Positions 27,931-35,632 of a stretch of DNA of 64,000 nt are shown piece after piece; positions within the stretch are counted from its first letter, which is position 1; each line of letters begins with the position of its first letter. The position numbers were made by a program, and so were the translations under genes. The stretch is from the NCBI GenBank assembly GCA_028285545.1, contig JANQPA010000062.1:1-64000 (forward strand). The letters run 5' to 3'. Under the pieces are notes generated by a model. That model was not told where the DNA came from. It was given only the letters and a program-made list of their open reading frames with translations, and ran no database searches. The stretch comes from Saprospiraceae bacterium. Its GTDB lineage: Bacteria > Bacteroidota > Bacteroidia > Chitinophagales > Saprospiraceae.

Positions 27931-28284
27931 AGCTTCCATTTTTGGTCCGAAAAATAAAACCCAAGTTTTGAAATCCTCGGTGAAATTTTCGAACCGGTGC
28001 TCTTTACCAGCCGGTACATAAATTAAATCGTTGGGTTTAAAAGGACATCTTTCTCCATCTAGATTAAAAATGCCAGTTCCACTAATGATGAAATAGACTT
28101 CATCCTGTAAATGAGGTTTTTGAAGATCTAATCCTTCAGGAGCATATAATTCGATGGAGACTTCCCCTTTTCGAAAAAGCTCAATAAATTTCTGATCTGA
28201 TTTCTGATCTTTCAATAACTGAAAAGATGAGGCAGGGCGCTTTAGCCATTCTGGACAACATTCACGACTGGTTGATGGATTCAT
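27925..28284 (-). CDS. Cupin-domain protein
   Basis: A single cupin barrel fills this 119-aa protein. Motif 1 is QDEVYFIISGTGIFNLDGE, with His in KPHLQDE and the Glu that usually bind the metal; motif 2 is VPAGKEHRFEN. It is probably a small metal-dependent enzyme or a ligand-binding protein. Its start overlaps the end of the DinB gene by 23 bases (28262-28284), so the two are translated from one mRNA. The convergent GNAT gene overlaps its end. Confidence 0.85.
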   Translation of the reverse strand: MNPSTSRECCPEWLKRPASSFQLLKDQKSDQKFIELFRKGEVSIELYAPEGLDLQKPHLQDEVYFIISGTGIFNLDGERCPFKPNDLIYVPAGKEHRFENFTEDFKTWVLFFGPKMEAL

Positions 28285-28804
28285 TTGTTAGGTATTTGTT
28301 TTTTAAAATTTTACAATGGTGAAGCTCGTGTCCCGCAATAATGTAGGCCAGAGCCCTTACTGAAACAGGGTTTTTACTGGCAAGACCTTTTCTATCCCAG
28401 GCTTCGGCCGGAAGGTATTTCAGCAATTGTATCGTAGCATTTCTAACAGCCTGATATTCCTCAATAATTGATGCACCAGATCTCATCCCAGCCCCTGAAA
28501 CAGGAACATATTGGTCGTGATCAAAACCTGGTAGTTCAGTACTATCATCACGTGCAATCCGAAGAGCTCTATAAGACATAACTCTCTCTACATCGATCAT
28601 ATGCAGGACAGATTCCTTTGCAGACCATTTTCCGGGTGCATAGCTGTAATTCCAAACTTCCTCATTTATGGATTCAAATAACACTATGGTTTCAAAGGCT
28701 GTAAGCTTCAATATTTTGAGGATGTCCCCTTCTTCAACCAGGTCGACATACTTTTGATAAAAAGGTGCAAAATCTCCGGGAGCTGGTCGTTTGAACTCAA
28801 TCAT
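28262..28804 (-). CDS. DinB-family protein (DinB_2), putative metal-dependent
   Basis: This 180-aa four-helix-bundle protein has WSAKESVLHMIDVERVMSYR in helix 2 and IIAGHELHHCKILKNKYL in the last helix, giving the histidine triad typical of DinB_2. Relatives act as thiol S-transferases or have unknown roles. It is the first gene of a two-gene unit with the cupin protein, which overlaps its 3' end. A detoxification or small-molecule role is conceivable from the pairing but not shown. Confidence 0.82.
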   Translation of the reverse strand: MIEFKRPAPGDFAPFYQKYVDLVEEGDILKILKLTAFETIVLFESINEEVWNYSYAPGKWSAKESVLHMIDVERVMSYRALRIARDDSTELPGFDHDQYVPVSGAGMRSGASIIEEYQAVRNATIQLLKYLPAEAWDRKGLASKNPVSVRALAYIIAGHELHHCKILKNKYLTNESINQS

Positions 28805-28962
28805 AGAAAAAATTTATAAGGTTAGTGGTAATTACTGTCGCTTTCATTACACAATACATGTCCCGCCACGGACAGCTAGGGTATTTTACAATATTATATG
28901 CAAACAGGCAATGGAGCAATATGTTAAATTCACAATTGGAAAGAAACAAAACCTTATTAGCC

Positions 28963-30087
28963 ATGAAAAAACTAAAACTCATTCCATATATCTTTTCTTT
29001 TGTTCTTCTATTGGCCTTCAGTTGTTCAGAAGATGGTGGGAATACCGTTGGAACAGGCACTGGTGGCAATAATGGTGGAAATTCCGGTGGTAATAGTGGT
29101 AATTCAACCTGGCTAATTCCTTCAAACCAGGTATTTAATGGGGGGCCAGGTAAAGATGGAATTCCATCCATCGACAGTCCGCAATTTTCAAATATTACTT
29201 CGGTTGATGCGCTTAATTTCATGGAAGAAAATGACCTCGTCATTGGGATAAAAGTTGGTGATGATATCAGAGCGTATCCTCATCCAATCCTTGATTGGCA
29301 TGAAATTGTAAATGATGAGGTTGGTGGTATCCCAATTGCCATAACCTACTGCCCCTTGACCGGTACGGCTATAGGTTGGGAACGTACCATTGAAAATACC
29401 GAAACCACCTTTGGGGTTTCTGGTTTGTTGTATAATACCAATTTGATGCCTTATGATAGAGCTTCTAACAGTGTTTGGTCTCAAATGCTTTTAACCAGTG
29501 TTAATGGTGATAAAATTTCCACAGTAATTACGACCTATCCCCTTGTTGAAACCTCCTGGGGGCAATGGAAGCAGCTTTTTCCTAATTCTCAGGTTCTGGA
29601 TATCAGAACTGGTTTTAACCGGACTTATGGGGCCTATCCATATGGGGATTACAAAACCAATAATTCGCTCTTATTATTTCCCATTACAAATGAAGATTCT
29701 CGAATTGCTACCAAAGAAAGGGGGCTAGGTGTAAATGTCGATGATCAAAGTCGGTTTTATCGATTCCAACATTTTACCTCGCAAAGTGTGGTCACCATAA
29801 ATGATGAAATGAATGGCACAAACTTGGTCATTGCCGGAAGTAGTACCCGCAATTTTATTGTTGCTTATAATAGCGAAATTGAGGAAGGAGTTGTTTTAAA
29901 TTTCACAGCCGTAACAGATGGCAACGAAGTGATTATGAAAGATGATGAAGGAAACAGATGGACCATTTTTGGAGAGGCTTTGGAAGGGCCATATCAAGGC
30001 CAAACTTTAAAGCCCGTCACTTCTTATATTGGCATGTGGTTTGCATGGGCGACCTTTCATCCCAATATTCAAATCTATCAGGGATAA
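28963..30087 (+). CDS. DUF3179 domain lipoprotein
   Basis: The protein (374 aa from this ATG) starts with a lipoprotein signal whose Cys is residue 21 (LLAFSC). A Gly/Asn/Ser-rich linker (about 25-48) tethers a DUF3179 domain, recognised by IPSIDSP, VIGIKVGDDIRAYP, ILDWHEIVND and the signature TYCPLTGT. Its biochemical role is unknown. The frame extends 138 bases upstream, but that extension lacks a signal and runs into the DinB promoter region, so the internal ATG is preferred. A 23-bp perfect hairpin begins two bases after the stop. Confidence 0.85.
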   Translation: MKKLKLIPYIFSFVLLLAFSCSEDGGNTVGTGTGGNNGGNSGGNSGNSTWLIPSNQVFNGGPGKDGIPSIDSPQFSNITSVDALNFMEENDLVIGIKVGDDIRAYPHPILDWHEIVNDEVGGIPIAITYCPLTGTAIGWERTIENTETTFGVSGLLYNTNLMPYDRASNSVWSQMLLTSVNGDKISTVITTYPLVETSWGQWKQLFPNSQVLDIRTGFNRTYGAYPYGDYKTNNSLLLFPITNEDSRIATKERGLGVNVDDQSRFYRFQHFTSQSVVTINDEMNGTNLVIAGSSTRNFIVAYNSEIEEGVVLNFTAVTDGNEVIMKDDEGNRWTIFGEALEGPYQGQTLKPVTSYIGMWFAWATFHPNIQIYQG

Positions 30088-30089
30088 TT

Positions 30090-30154
30090 ATTGGTTAATC
30101 GTTAATCGTTATCAGTGTATCCTAATAACGAATAACGATTAACGATTAACCAAT
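30090..30154. terminator. 23-bp perfect hairpin between convergent genes
   Basis: Bases 30090-30112 are exactly complementary to 30132-30154 around a 19-base loop. The stem is AT-rich and internally repetitive (TTAATCG units). It starts two bases after the DUF3179 stop and ends 11 bases before the rfbB end, so it is placed to stop transcription in both directions. Confidence 0.7.
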
Positions 30155-30165
30155 AACGATTAAGA

Positions 30166-31221
30166 TCATCCATACATTTCATTATAATAATCCTGGTAAG
30201 CGCCAGAAGTAACTCTTTCCAACCAATCCGTATTTTCTAGATACCATTGTGCGGTCATTTTTAGTCCCTCCTCGGCTTGTATTTTAGGCTCCCATCCCAA
30301 TTCATTTTTAAGTTTACTGGCATCAATGGCATATCGTCTATCATGGCCAGGTCGGTCTTTGACGAAAGTGATCAGTTGTTCACTGCTTCCTTTTTCTTTG
30401 CCTAACAATTCATCCATAATTTGGCATAAGGCTTTTACCAGGTCTATGTTTTTCCACTCATTATTTCCCCCGATATTATAAGTTTGTCCAATTTTTCCTT
30501 TGTGGAAAATTAAGTCAATCGCCTCAGCATGGTCTTCTACCCAGAGCCAATCACGGGTATATTTCCCATCGCCATATACAGGCAGAGCTTTATCTTTATT
30601 AATGTTATTGATCATCAGGGGGATTAATTTTTCGGGAAATTGATAGGGTCCGTAATTATTAGAACAATTAGAAATCAAAATAGGCAGGCCATAGGTATGA
30701 TAGTAGGCTCTTACCAGATGATCCGAGCTTGCTTTAGAAGCCGAATAAGGGGACCTAGGATCATAAGAAGTGGTTTCAGTAAAAAATCCTTCCTCTCCCA
30801 AACTACCATACACCTCATCTGTTGATACGTGGTAAAAGATTTTTTCCTGGAAATTATCGCCCCAAAAATGCTTAGCAGCATTTAACAAACTCACCGTTCC
30901 CACTATATTAGTTTCAATAAAACTCATGGGGTTGCTAATGGATCGATCCACATGGGATTCTGCTGCCAAATGAATGATTCCATCAAATTGATATTTTTCA
31001 AAAAGGCCAGCCAAAAAATCGGCATCGACAATATCTCCACGCTCAAAAGAATAATTGGGAAGGTGTTCTACCTCCTTAAGGTTTTCGAGATTACCGGCGT
31101 AGGTCAATTTATCTAAATTGACAATATGGTAATCAGGATACTTTTTAAGCAAAAGCTGAACAAGATGAGAACCAATAAATCCAGCTCCACCAGTAATTAA
31201 AATAGTTCGCTTAAAGTTCAT
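30166..31221 (-). CDS. rfbB: dTDP-glucose 4,6-dehydratase
   Basis: It converts dTDP-glucose to dTDP-4-keto-6-deoxyglucose, the second step to dTDP-L-rhamnose and other deoxysugars for surface polysaccharide. It is an extended short-chain dehydrogenase of 351 aa: NAD-binding GGAGFIG at 11-17, the active-site STDEVYG at 133-139 (Thr134, Asp135, Glu136), and YxxxK at Tyr159/Lys163 in YSASK. It lies 17 bases after the UDP-glucuronate decarboxylase gene, so both are one operon. rfbA, rfbC and rfbD are not in the window. Confidence 0.95.
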   Translation of the reverse strand: MNFKRTILITGGAGFIGSHLVQLLLKKYPDYHIVNLDKLTYAGNLENLKEVEHLPNYSFERGDIVDADFLAGLFEKYQFDGIIHLAAESHVDRSISNPMSFIETNIVGTVSLLNAAKHFWGDNFQEKIFYHVSTDEVYGSLGEEGFFTETTSYDPRSPYSASKASSDHLVRAYYHTYGLPILISNCSNNYGPYQFPEKLIPLMINNINKDKALPVYGDGKYTRDWLWVEDHAEAIDLIFHKGKIGQTYNIGGNNEWKNIDLVKALCQIMDELLGKEKGSSEQLITFVKDRPGHDRRYAIDASKLKNELGWEPKIQAEEGLKMTAQWYLENTDWLERVTSGAYQDYYNEMYG

Positions 31222-31238
31222 ATAATATGTTAATTTGG

Positions 31239-32186
31239 TTAAACGGGAACTTTAATTTTTTCCTTAAAATATTCAAAAGTGATTTCTAAACCTTGTCTCC
31301 TATCCACTTTAGGCTGCCATTTTAGTATTTCTTTAGCTTTGGATATATCTGGCTTTCTTACTTTTGGGTCATCCTCAGGTAAGGGCTTGTAGGTTAAAAA
31401 GGCTTTGGGATTTTGGACAATATCCAATATTTCTTGTCCAAATTCTTTAATACTTATTTCATCTGGATTGCCAATATTTACCGGCAATGGATAATCACTA
31501 AATAGCAATCGATAGATTCCTTCAACCAGATCATCTACGAAACAAAAAGATCGAGTTTGAGATCCATCACCAAAAATGGTTATACCCTCACCACGCATAG
31601 CTTGAGAAAAGAAAGCAGGTAATGCGCGTCCATCATCCACCCTCATACGCGGTCCATAGGTGTTAAAAATTCGGACAATTCGTGTTTCTACTTTATGAAA
31701 ATTGTGATAAGCCATCGTGATGGCTTCCAAAAAACGCTTGGCTTCATCATATACACCTCTAGGTCCAACAGGGTTCACATTTCCCCAATAATCTTCGGTT
31801 TGAGGATGTACCAAAGGATCGCCATAAACCTCTGAGGTAGAGGCCACTAGTATTCTTGAATTTTTTGCTTTTGCCAAACCCAGAAGATTATGGGTTCCTA
31901 ATGCTCCCACTTTTAAGGTTTGGATGGGCATTTTCAGATAATCAATGGGGCTTGCAGGAGAAGCAAAATGTAAAATATAGTCTAATTGCCCAGGAATGTG
32001 AACAAATTTGGTCACATCATGATGATAATATTCGAAATTTTCAAGTGGGAACAAGTGTGATATGTTATTTAGATCTCCTGTCAATAGGTTGTCCATGGCA
32101 ATGACATGGAATCCTTCTTTTATGAATTTATCACAGAGATGAGATCCTAAAAATCCAGCTCCACCAGTAATAAGTACTTTTTTCAC
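31239..32186 (-). CDS. UDP-glucuronate decarboxylase (UDP-xylose synthase type)
   Basis: This NAD-dependent sugar-nucleotide enzyme converts UDP-glucuronate to UDP-xylose. It is an extended SDR of 315 aa with GGAGFLG at 8-14, STSEVYG at 116-122, and YDEAK with catalytic Tyr146 and Lys150; [11 protein letters not shown] and [10 protein letters not shown] are characteristic of the UXS branch. It is the first gene of the pair with rfbB and supports envelope polysaccharide. The 355-base upstream region carries a 22-base element shared with another locus. Confidence 0.9.
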   Translation of the reverse strand: MKKVLITGGAGFLGSHLCDKFIKEGFHVIAMDNLLTGDLNNISHLFPLENFEYYHHDVTKFVHIPGQLDYILHFASPASPIDYLKMPIQTLKVGALGTHNLLGLAKAKNSRILVASTSEVYGDPLVHPQTEDYWGNVNPVGPRGVYDEAKRFLEAITMAYHNFHKVETRIVRIFNTYGPRMRVDDGRALPAFFSQAMRGEGITIFGDGSQTRSFCFVDDLVEGIYRLLFSDYPLPVNIGNPDEISIKEFGQEILDIVQNPKAFLTYKPLPEDDPKVRKPDISKAKEILKWQPKVDRRQGLEITFEYFKEKIKVPV

Positions 32187-32541
32187 AGATGTTATAGTTT
32201 TGGGTCTTTTATTTGGGAACGTTATTGCTTGCTAATCATTCCTTAATTGAAAACATGAAGGGAATTCTTAATTCGAATCCAAAGATAATTCTTTAGCCTT
32301 CTTAAAGAAAAAAATGGAGGCAAAAGTCTCTATAAATAAACAATTCGATTTATTAATTGTCAGATTGATTTCATCAAGCATTAAAAAATACATAGGAGCA
32401 TCCTTGCATGCCCTAATTATTCGTTTCTATTATTTACTTTTGTCTCTTAAGTAGTGCTACGAAAAATTGTGGTAAAAGCTTCATTATCCTGGTATTTACT
32501 CAAAAGAGATCATTGTTAATCATTCTAACTGTTAGACTTGA
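32187..32541. other. 355-base divergent intergenic region with shared regulatory-like element
   Basis: This lies between the starts of the UXS gene (leftward) and the outer-membrane barrel gene (rightward). It contains CAAAGATA at 32280-32287 (a minus-strand TATCTTTG -7-like box), the 22-base shared element at 32307-32328, and a plus-strand TACTTTTG at 32435-32442 that could serve the barrel gene. A TTCGAATCC at about 32272 resembles a tRNA T-loop, but no tRNA can be folded. Confidence 0.5.
32307..32328 (-). promoter_or_regulatory. 22-base element, copy 1 (upstream of the UXS-rfbB operon)
   Basis: Read on the minus strand, i.e. towards UXS, this begins GACTTTTGCCTCC and continues into A, seven T and C. 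The identical 22 bases occur at 47138-47159 on the plus strand, also pointing at the downstream gene. The ACTTTTG part resembles a -7 box. The start codon is about 120 bases downstream. Confidence 0.55.
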
Positions 32542-33294
32542 ATGAAAGCGAAAATCCTTGTATTTTTTTTATTTGTAAACACCTACTTTGCTGCTGGCCA
32601 GGTACAAAACCTTAATCAGGGAACTGGCTACTTGCTTGGCTTCAATTATGGGATAAATCTGCCAGCCGCCGATTTGGGGGACCGATTTGGCCAACACTTT
32701 AATGCTGGAATAAGCAACGAATGGCTAACTGCTTCTAAAAATTTCATTTTTGGCATCGACGGGCAATTTATTTTTGGACAAAAAGTAAAAACGGATGTCC
32801 TGGCTCAATTAAGAACAGCCGAAGGCCACATTTACGGCAATGACAAAAGCATTGCTGATATCCAGTTGAGACAAAGAGGGTTTTACATAGGTGCCAAAAT
32901 TGGAAAAATTCTTTTATCATCTGATGAAAATCCAAGGGCAGGTTTAAAAATCACCCTCGGTGCAGGTTTTTTGCAGCATAAAATTCGTATTCAGGATGAC
33001 CCTACCAGAACGGTTCCACAGCTTAATGAGGATTATAAAAAGGGATATGATCGCTTAAGTAATGGATGGGCTTTGAGTCAATTTATAGGATATCAACTCC
33101 TCTCTACTGATAAAAGACTTAATTTTTACATTGGCATAGAAGGACTTCAGGCTTTTACTGCCGGAAGGAGAAGCTTTAATTTCGACACTCAAAGCGCCGA
33201 TAACTCTTCCAGAGTTGACATTTCTTATGGAATAAAAGCAGGATGGGTACTGCCATTTTATTTTGGACGAGCCCAAAATGAAATCAATTATTAA
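32542..33294 (+). CDS. Outer-membrane beta-barrel protein, hypothetical
   Basis: The 250-aa protein has a signal peptide (1-19, ending in FAAGQ) and then alternating amphipathic strands with frequent aromatic ends (FNYGINL, FNAGISNEWL, FIFGIDGQFIFG, GWALSQFIGYQLL, ISYGIKAGWVLPFYF), as in small outer-membrane barrels of Bacteroidota. I do not recognise a named family. It ends two bases before the Kdo transferase frame, so it may be co-transcribed with the LPS core genes. Confidence 0.7.
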   Translation: MKAKILVFFLFVNTYFAAGQVQNLNQGTGYLLGFNYGINLPAADLGDRFGQHFNAGISNEWLTASKNFIFGIDGQFIFGQKVKTDVLAQLRTAEGHIYGNDKSIADIQLRQRGFYIGAKIGKILLSSDENPRAGLKITLGAGFLQHKIRIQDDPTRTVPQLNEDYKKGYDRLSNGWALSQFIGYQLLSTDKRLNFYIGIEGLQAFTAGRRSFNFDTQSADNSSRVDISYGIKAGWVLPFYFGRAQNEINY

Positions 33295-33308
33295 AATTGT
33301 GGCTATTA

Positions 33309-34565
33309 ATGAAGTGGATGTATTTGTTAGGTATTTATGTTTTTGGGAGCATTATGAAAATAGCCGCCCTTTTTATACCCAAGGCAAAATTATGGCAGCA
33401 AGGGAGAAAAAACTGGAGAGATAAAATTTCTAATTCCACATTAAAGCCGGGCACAAAAAAAGTTTGGATTCATTGTGCCTCCTTAGGAGAATTTGAACAG
33501 GGGCGCCCCATAATCGAAAAGATAAAAAAAGACCATCCCAGTACACAGGTGGTTCTCAGTTTTTTTTCTCCATCTGGTTATGAGATACGAAAAAACTATG
33601 ACCAGGCAGATTTAATATGCTACCTGCCACTTGATACCCCAAAAAACAGTAAAGATTTTATCAGTATTATCCAGCCTGATTTGGTCATTTTTGTCAAATA
33701 CGAATTCTGGTACTTTTTTTTAAGGGAGTTGAACAAGCAAAAAATACCTACCCTTCTCATCTCAGCTATTTTCAGGCCTCGTCAATTATTTTTTAAACCC
33801 TTTGGTGGATTTTATCGAAGGATTTTGTTCTTTTTTGAGGCCATTTTTGTGCAAAATAAAAACTCCCAACATTTACTGGAAGGCATTAAATATCCCAATA
33901 GCCATATTGCCGGAGATACTCGCGTGGACAGGGTCATGAACCTAGCAGAAAAGAAAAAAGACTTTCCTTTGATTGAACAATTCAAAGGGGAGTCGAAATT
34001 ATTAATACTTGGAAGCAGTTGGCCAGCAGACGAAGAGATTGTTCTCCCCTTTTTGAAAGCAAAACTTCCAGAAAATTGGAAATGCATTATTGCCCCACAT
34101 GAAATTGGGGAGGAACACGTTCAAAAAATATTGTCCAGGTTAGAAGAAGATGCCATCCGCTATTCAACCTTTAGCAAAGATCAGCCTATCAAAAAAACAA
34201 GATACCTAATCATTGACAATATTGGCATGCTTTCATCCCTTTATCAATATGGCAAAATTGCTTATATAGGTGGGGGTTTTGGAAAGGGTATTCATAATAC
34301 ATTGGAGCCTATTACTTATGGACTTCCGGTAATTTTTGGACCTAAATATCATAAATTTGAGGAAGCAAACGCATTAATAAAAACAGGGGGTGGCTTTTTC
34401 ATAAAAAATGTTCAGGATTTGGAAAAAATATTTACCCAACTGCTTGAAAAAAGTGAACATGAAAAGGCTTCTCAAAAAGCCAAATCTTACATTTTAGAAA
34501 ACCAGGGAGCAACGAATATGATCTTCTCCTATCTGGAAAAAAAGAAATATTTAGACAGTTTTTAA
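33309..34565 (+). CDS. waaA: 3-deoxy-D-manno-octulosonic acid (Kdo) transferase
   Basis: This inner-membrane glycosyltransferase adds Kdo to lipid A precursor from CMP-Kdo, starting the LPS core. It has 418 aa from this ATG; the frame also opens at a TTG 12 bases earlier. It has an N-terminal TM anchor (about 4-22), the Glu-containing CASLGEFEQGRPI acceptor motif, and the C-terminal nucleotide-binding region YIGGGFGKGIHNTLEP, GLPVIFGP. The order barrel protein, waaA, heptose kinase suggests an LPS operon. Confidence 0.92.
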   Translation: MKWMYLLGIYVFGSIMKIAALFIPKAKLWQQGRKNWRDKISNSTLKPGTKKVWIHCASLGEFEQGRPIIEKIKKDHPSTQVVLSFFSPSGYEIRKNYDQADLICYLPLDTPKNSKDFISIIQPDLVIFVKYEFWYFFLRELNKQKIPTLLISAIFRPRQLFFKPFGGFYRRILFFFEAIFVQNKNSQHLLEGIKYPNSHIAGDTRVDRVMNLAEKKKDFPLIEQFKGESKLLILGSSWPADEEIVLPFLKAKLPENWKCIIAPHEIGEEHVQKILSRLEEDAIRYSTFSKDQPIKKTRYLIIDNIGMLSSLYQYGKIAYIGGGFGKGIHNTLEPITYGLPVIFGPKYHKFEEANALIKTGGGFFIKNVQDLEKIFTQLLEKSEHEKASQKAKSYILENQGATNMIFSYLEKKKYLDSF

Positions 34566-34624
34566 TATTTTTGACCGCTTTCAAGAAAACTTACATGAGT
34601 TTTAGTTTAAATGGAACCTATAAA

Positions 34625-35617
34625 ATGAATTCAGAAGCAGGATTTTTCGACTCATTCAGCAAGATAAATGTACTCATTGTAGGAGATGTGATGATCGATA
34701 GGTATTTACAGGGAAATGTAAGTAGAATTTCACCTGAGGCACCAGTGCCTGTGGTACATCTAAAAAGTAGGGAAAACCGACTAGGTGGAGCTGCCAATGT
34801 GGCCTTAAACATTAAGGAGTTGGGGGGCAATCCTTACCTTTGTAGCGTTGTAGGTAAAGATGAATCCGGAGAGTTATTTTCTAAATTATTGCCCGAAAAT
34901 GGTCTTAGCAATAAATACCTTTTGACCTCAAAAGAAAGAGTAACTACGGTCAAAACCAGAATTCTTGCTCATAACCAACAGTTAATGAGAGTGGATACGG
35001 AAGAGATAAAAAAACTATCTGCAACAGATGCCAGCAATTATTTATCACTGGTAAGGGAGGTCTTGGATAATAGAGAAATCCATGTCATTTTATTTCAGGA
35101 CTATAACAAAGGAGTGCTCAGTCATAAGATTATTAATGAAATTATGCTAGAAGCCGTCAAAAGAGATATCCCAACCACTGTAGATCCTAAGTTTAAAAAT
35201 TTCTGGGCTTACAAACATGTTACCCTCTTTAAGCCAAATTTGAAAGAAATAAGAGCTCAACTTGACAATACCATTGAGGTAGACTTGAAGAGTTTAAAAA
35301 AAGCAGCCGAAAAAATCAGAGAAAGACTCGGGAATCCCATTACCCTAATCACCTTATCAGAAAAGGGGCTTTTTATCGATCAAAAAGGAAAAAGTATCAT
35401 TTTACCTACCCAGGAACGGACCATAGCAGATGTATGTGGGGCTGGAGACACTGTAATAAGCATTGCCTCCATGGGTTTAGCCTTGGGTATGGATATTGAA
35501 GACATTGCCATGCTATCCAATCTAGCTGGAGGGCAAGTCTGTGAAAAAGTGGGTGTCGTTCCAGTTGACCTAAAGCAGCTGAAAAATGAATATTTACAAG
35601 TCACTGCAAAAAGTTAG
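34625..35617 (+). CDS. rfaE1: D-glycero-beta-D-manno-heptose-7-phosphate kinase (HldE/RfaE kinase domain)
   Basis: This PfkB-family sugar kinase makes heptose 1,7-bisphosphate for ADP-heptose, used in the LPS core. The protein (330 aa from this start) covers only the kinase domain: VLIVGDVMIDRYL near the N-terminus, RLGGAANVA, and the catalytic ADVCGAGDTV near residue 272. The C-terminal adenylyltransferase half of bifunctional HldE is absent and must be encoded elsewhere. In-frame starts at 34571 (TTG) and 34595 (ATG) are possible; the chosen ATG matches the family's usual N-terminus. It follows waaA closely. Confidence 0.88.
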   Translation: MNSEAGFFDSFSKINVLIVGDVMIDRYLQGNVSRISPEAPVPVVHLKSRENRLGGAANVALNIKELGGNPYLCSVVGKDESGELFSKLLPENGLSNKYLLTSKERVTTVKTRILAHNQQLMRVDTEEIKKLSATDASNYLSLVREVLDNREIHVILFQDYNKGVLSHKIINEIMLEAVKRDIPTTVDPKFKNFWAYKHVTLFKPNLKEIRAQLDNTIEVDLKSLKKAAEKIRERLGNPITLITLSEKGLFIDQKGKSIILPTQERTIADVCGAGDTVISIASMGLALGMDIEDIAMLSNLAGGQVCEKVGVVPVDLKQLKNEYLQVTAKS

Positions 35618-35632
35618 TGCCTGTTAATTACA

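Noticed and set aside
32262-32285. TTCGAATCC resembling a tRNA T-loop
   Set aside because: No acceptor stem, anticodon arm or D-loop can be drawn around it.
34571-35617. Bifunctional HldE (kinase plus adenylyltransferase)
   Set aside because: The protein ends after the PfkB kinase domain; no nucleotidyltransferase HxGH motif follows.
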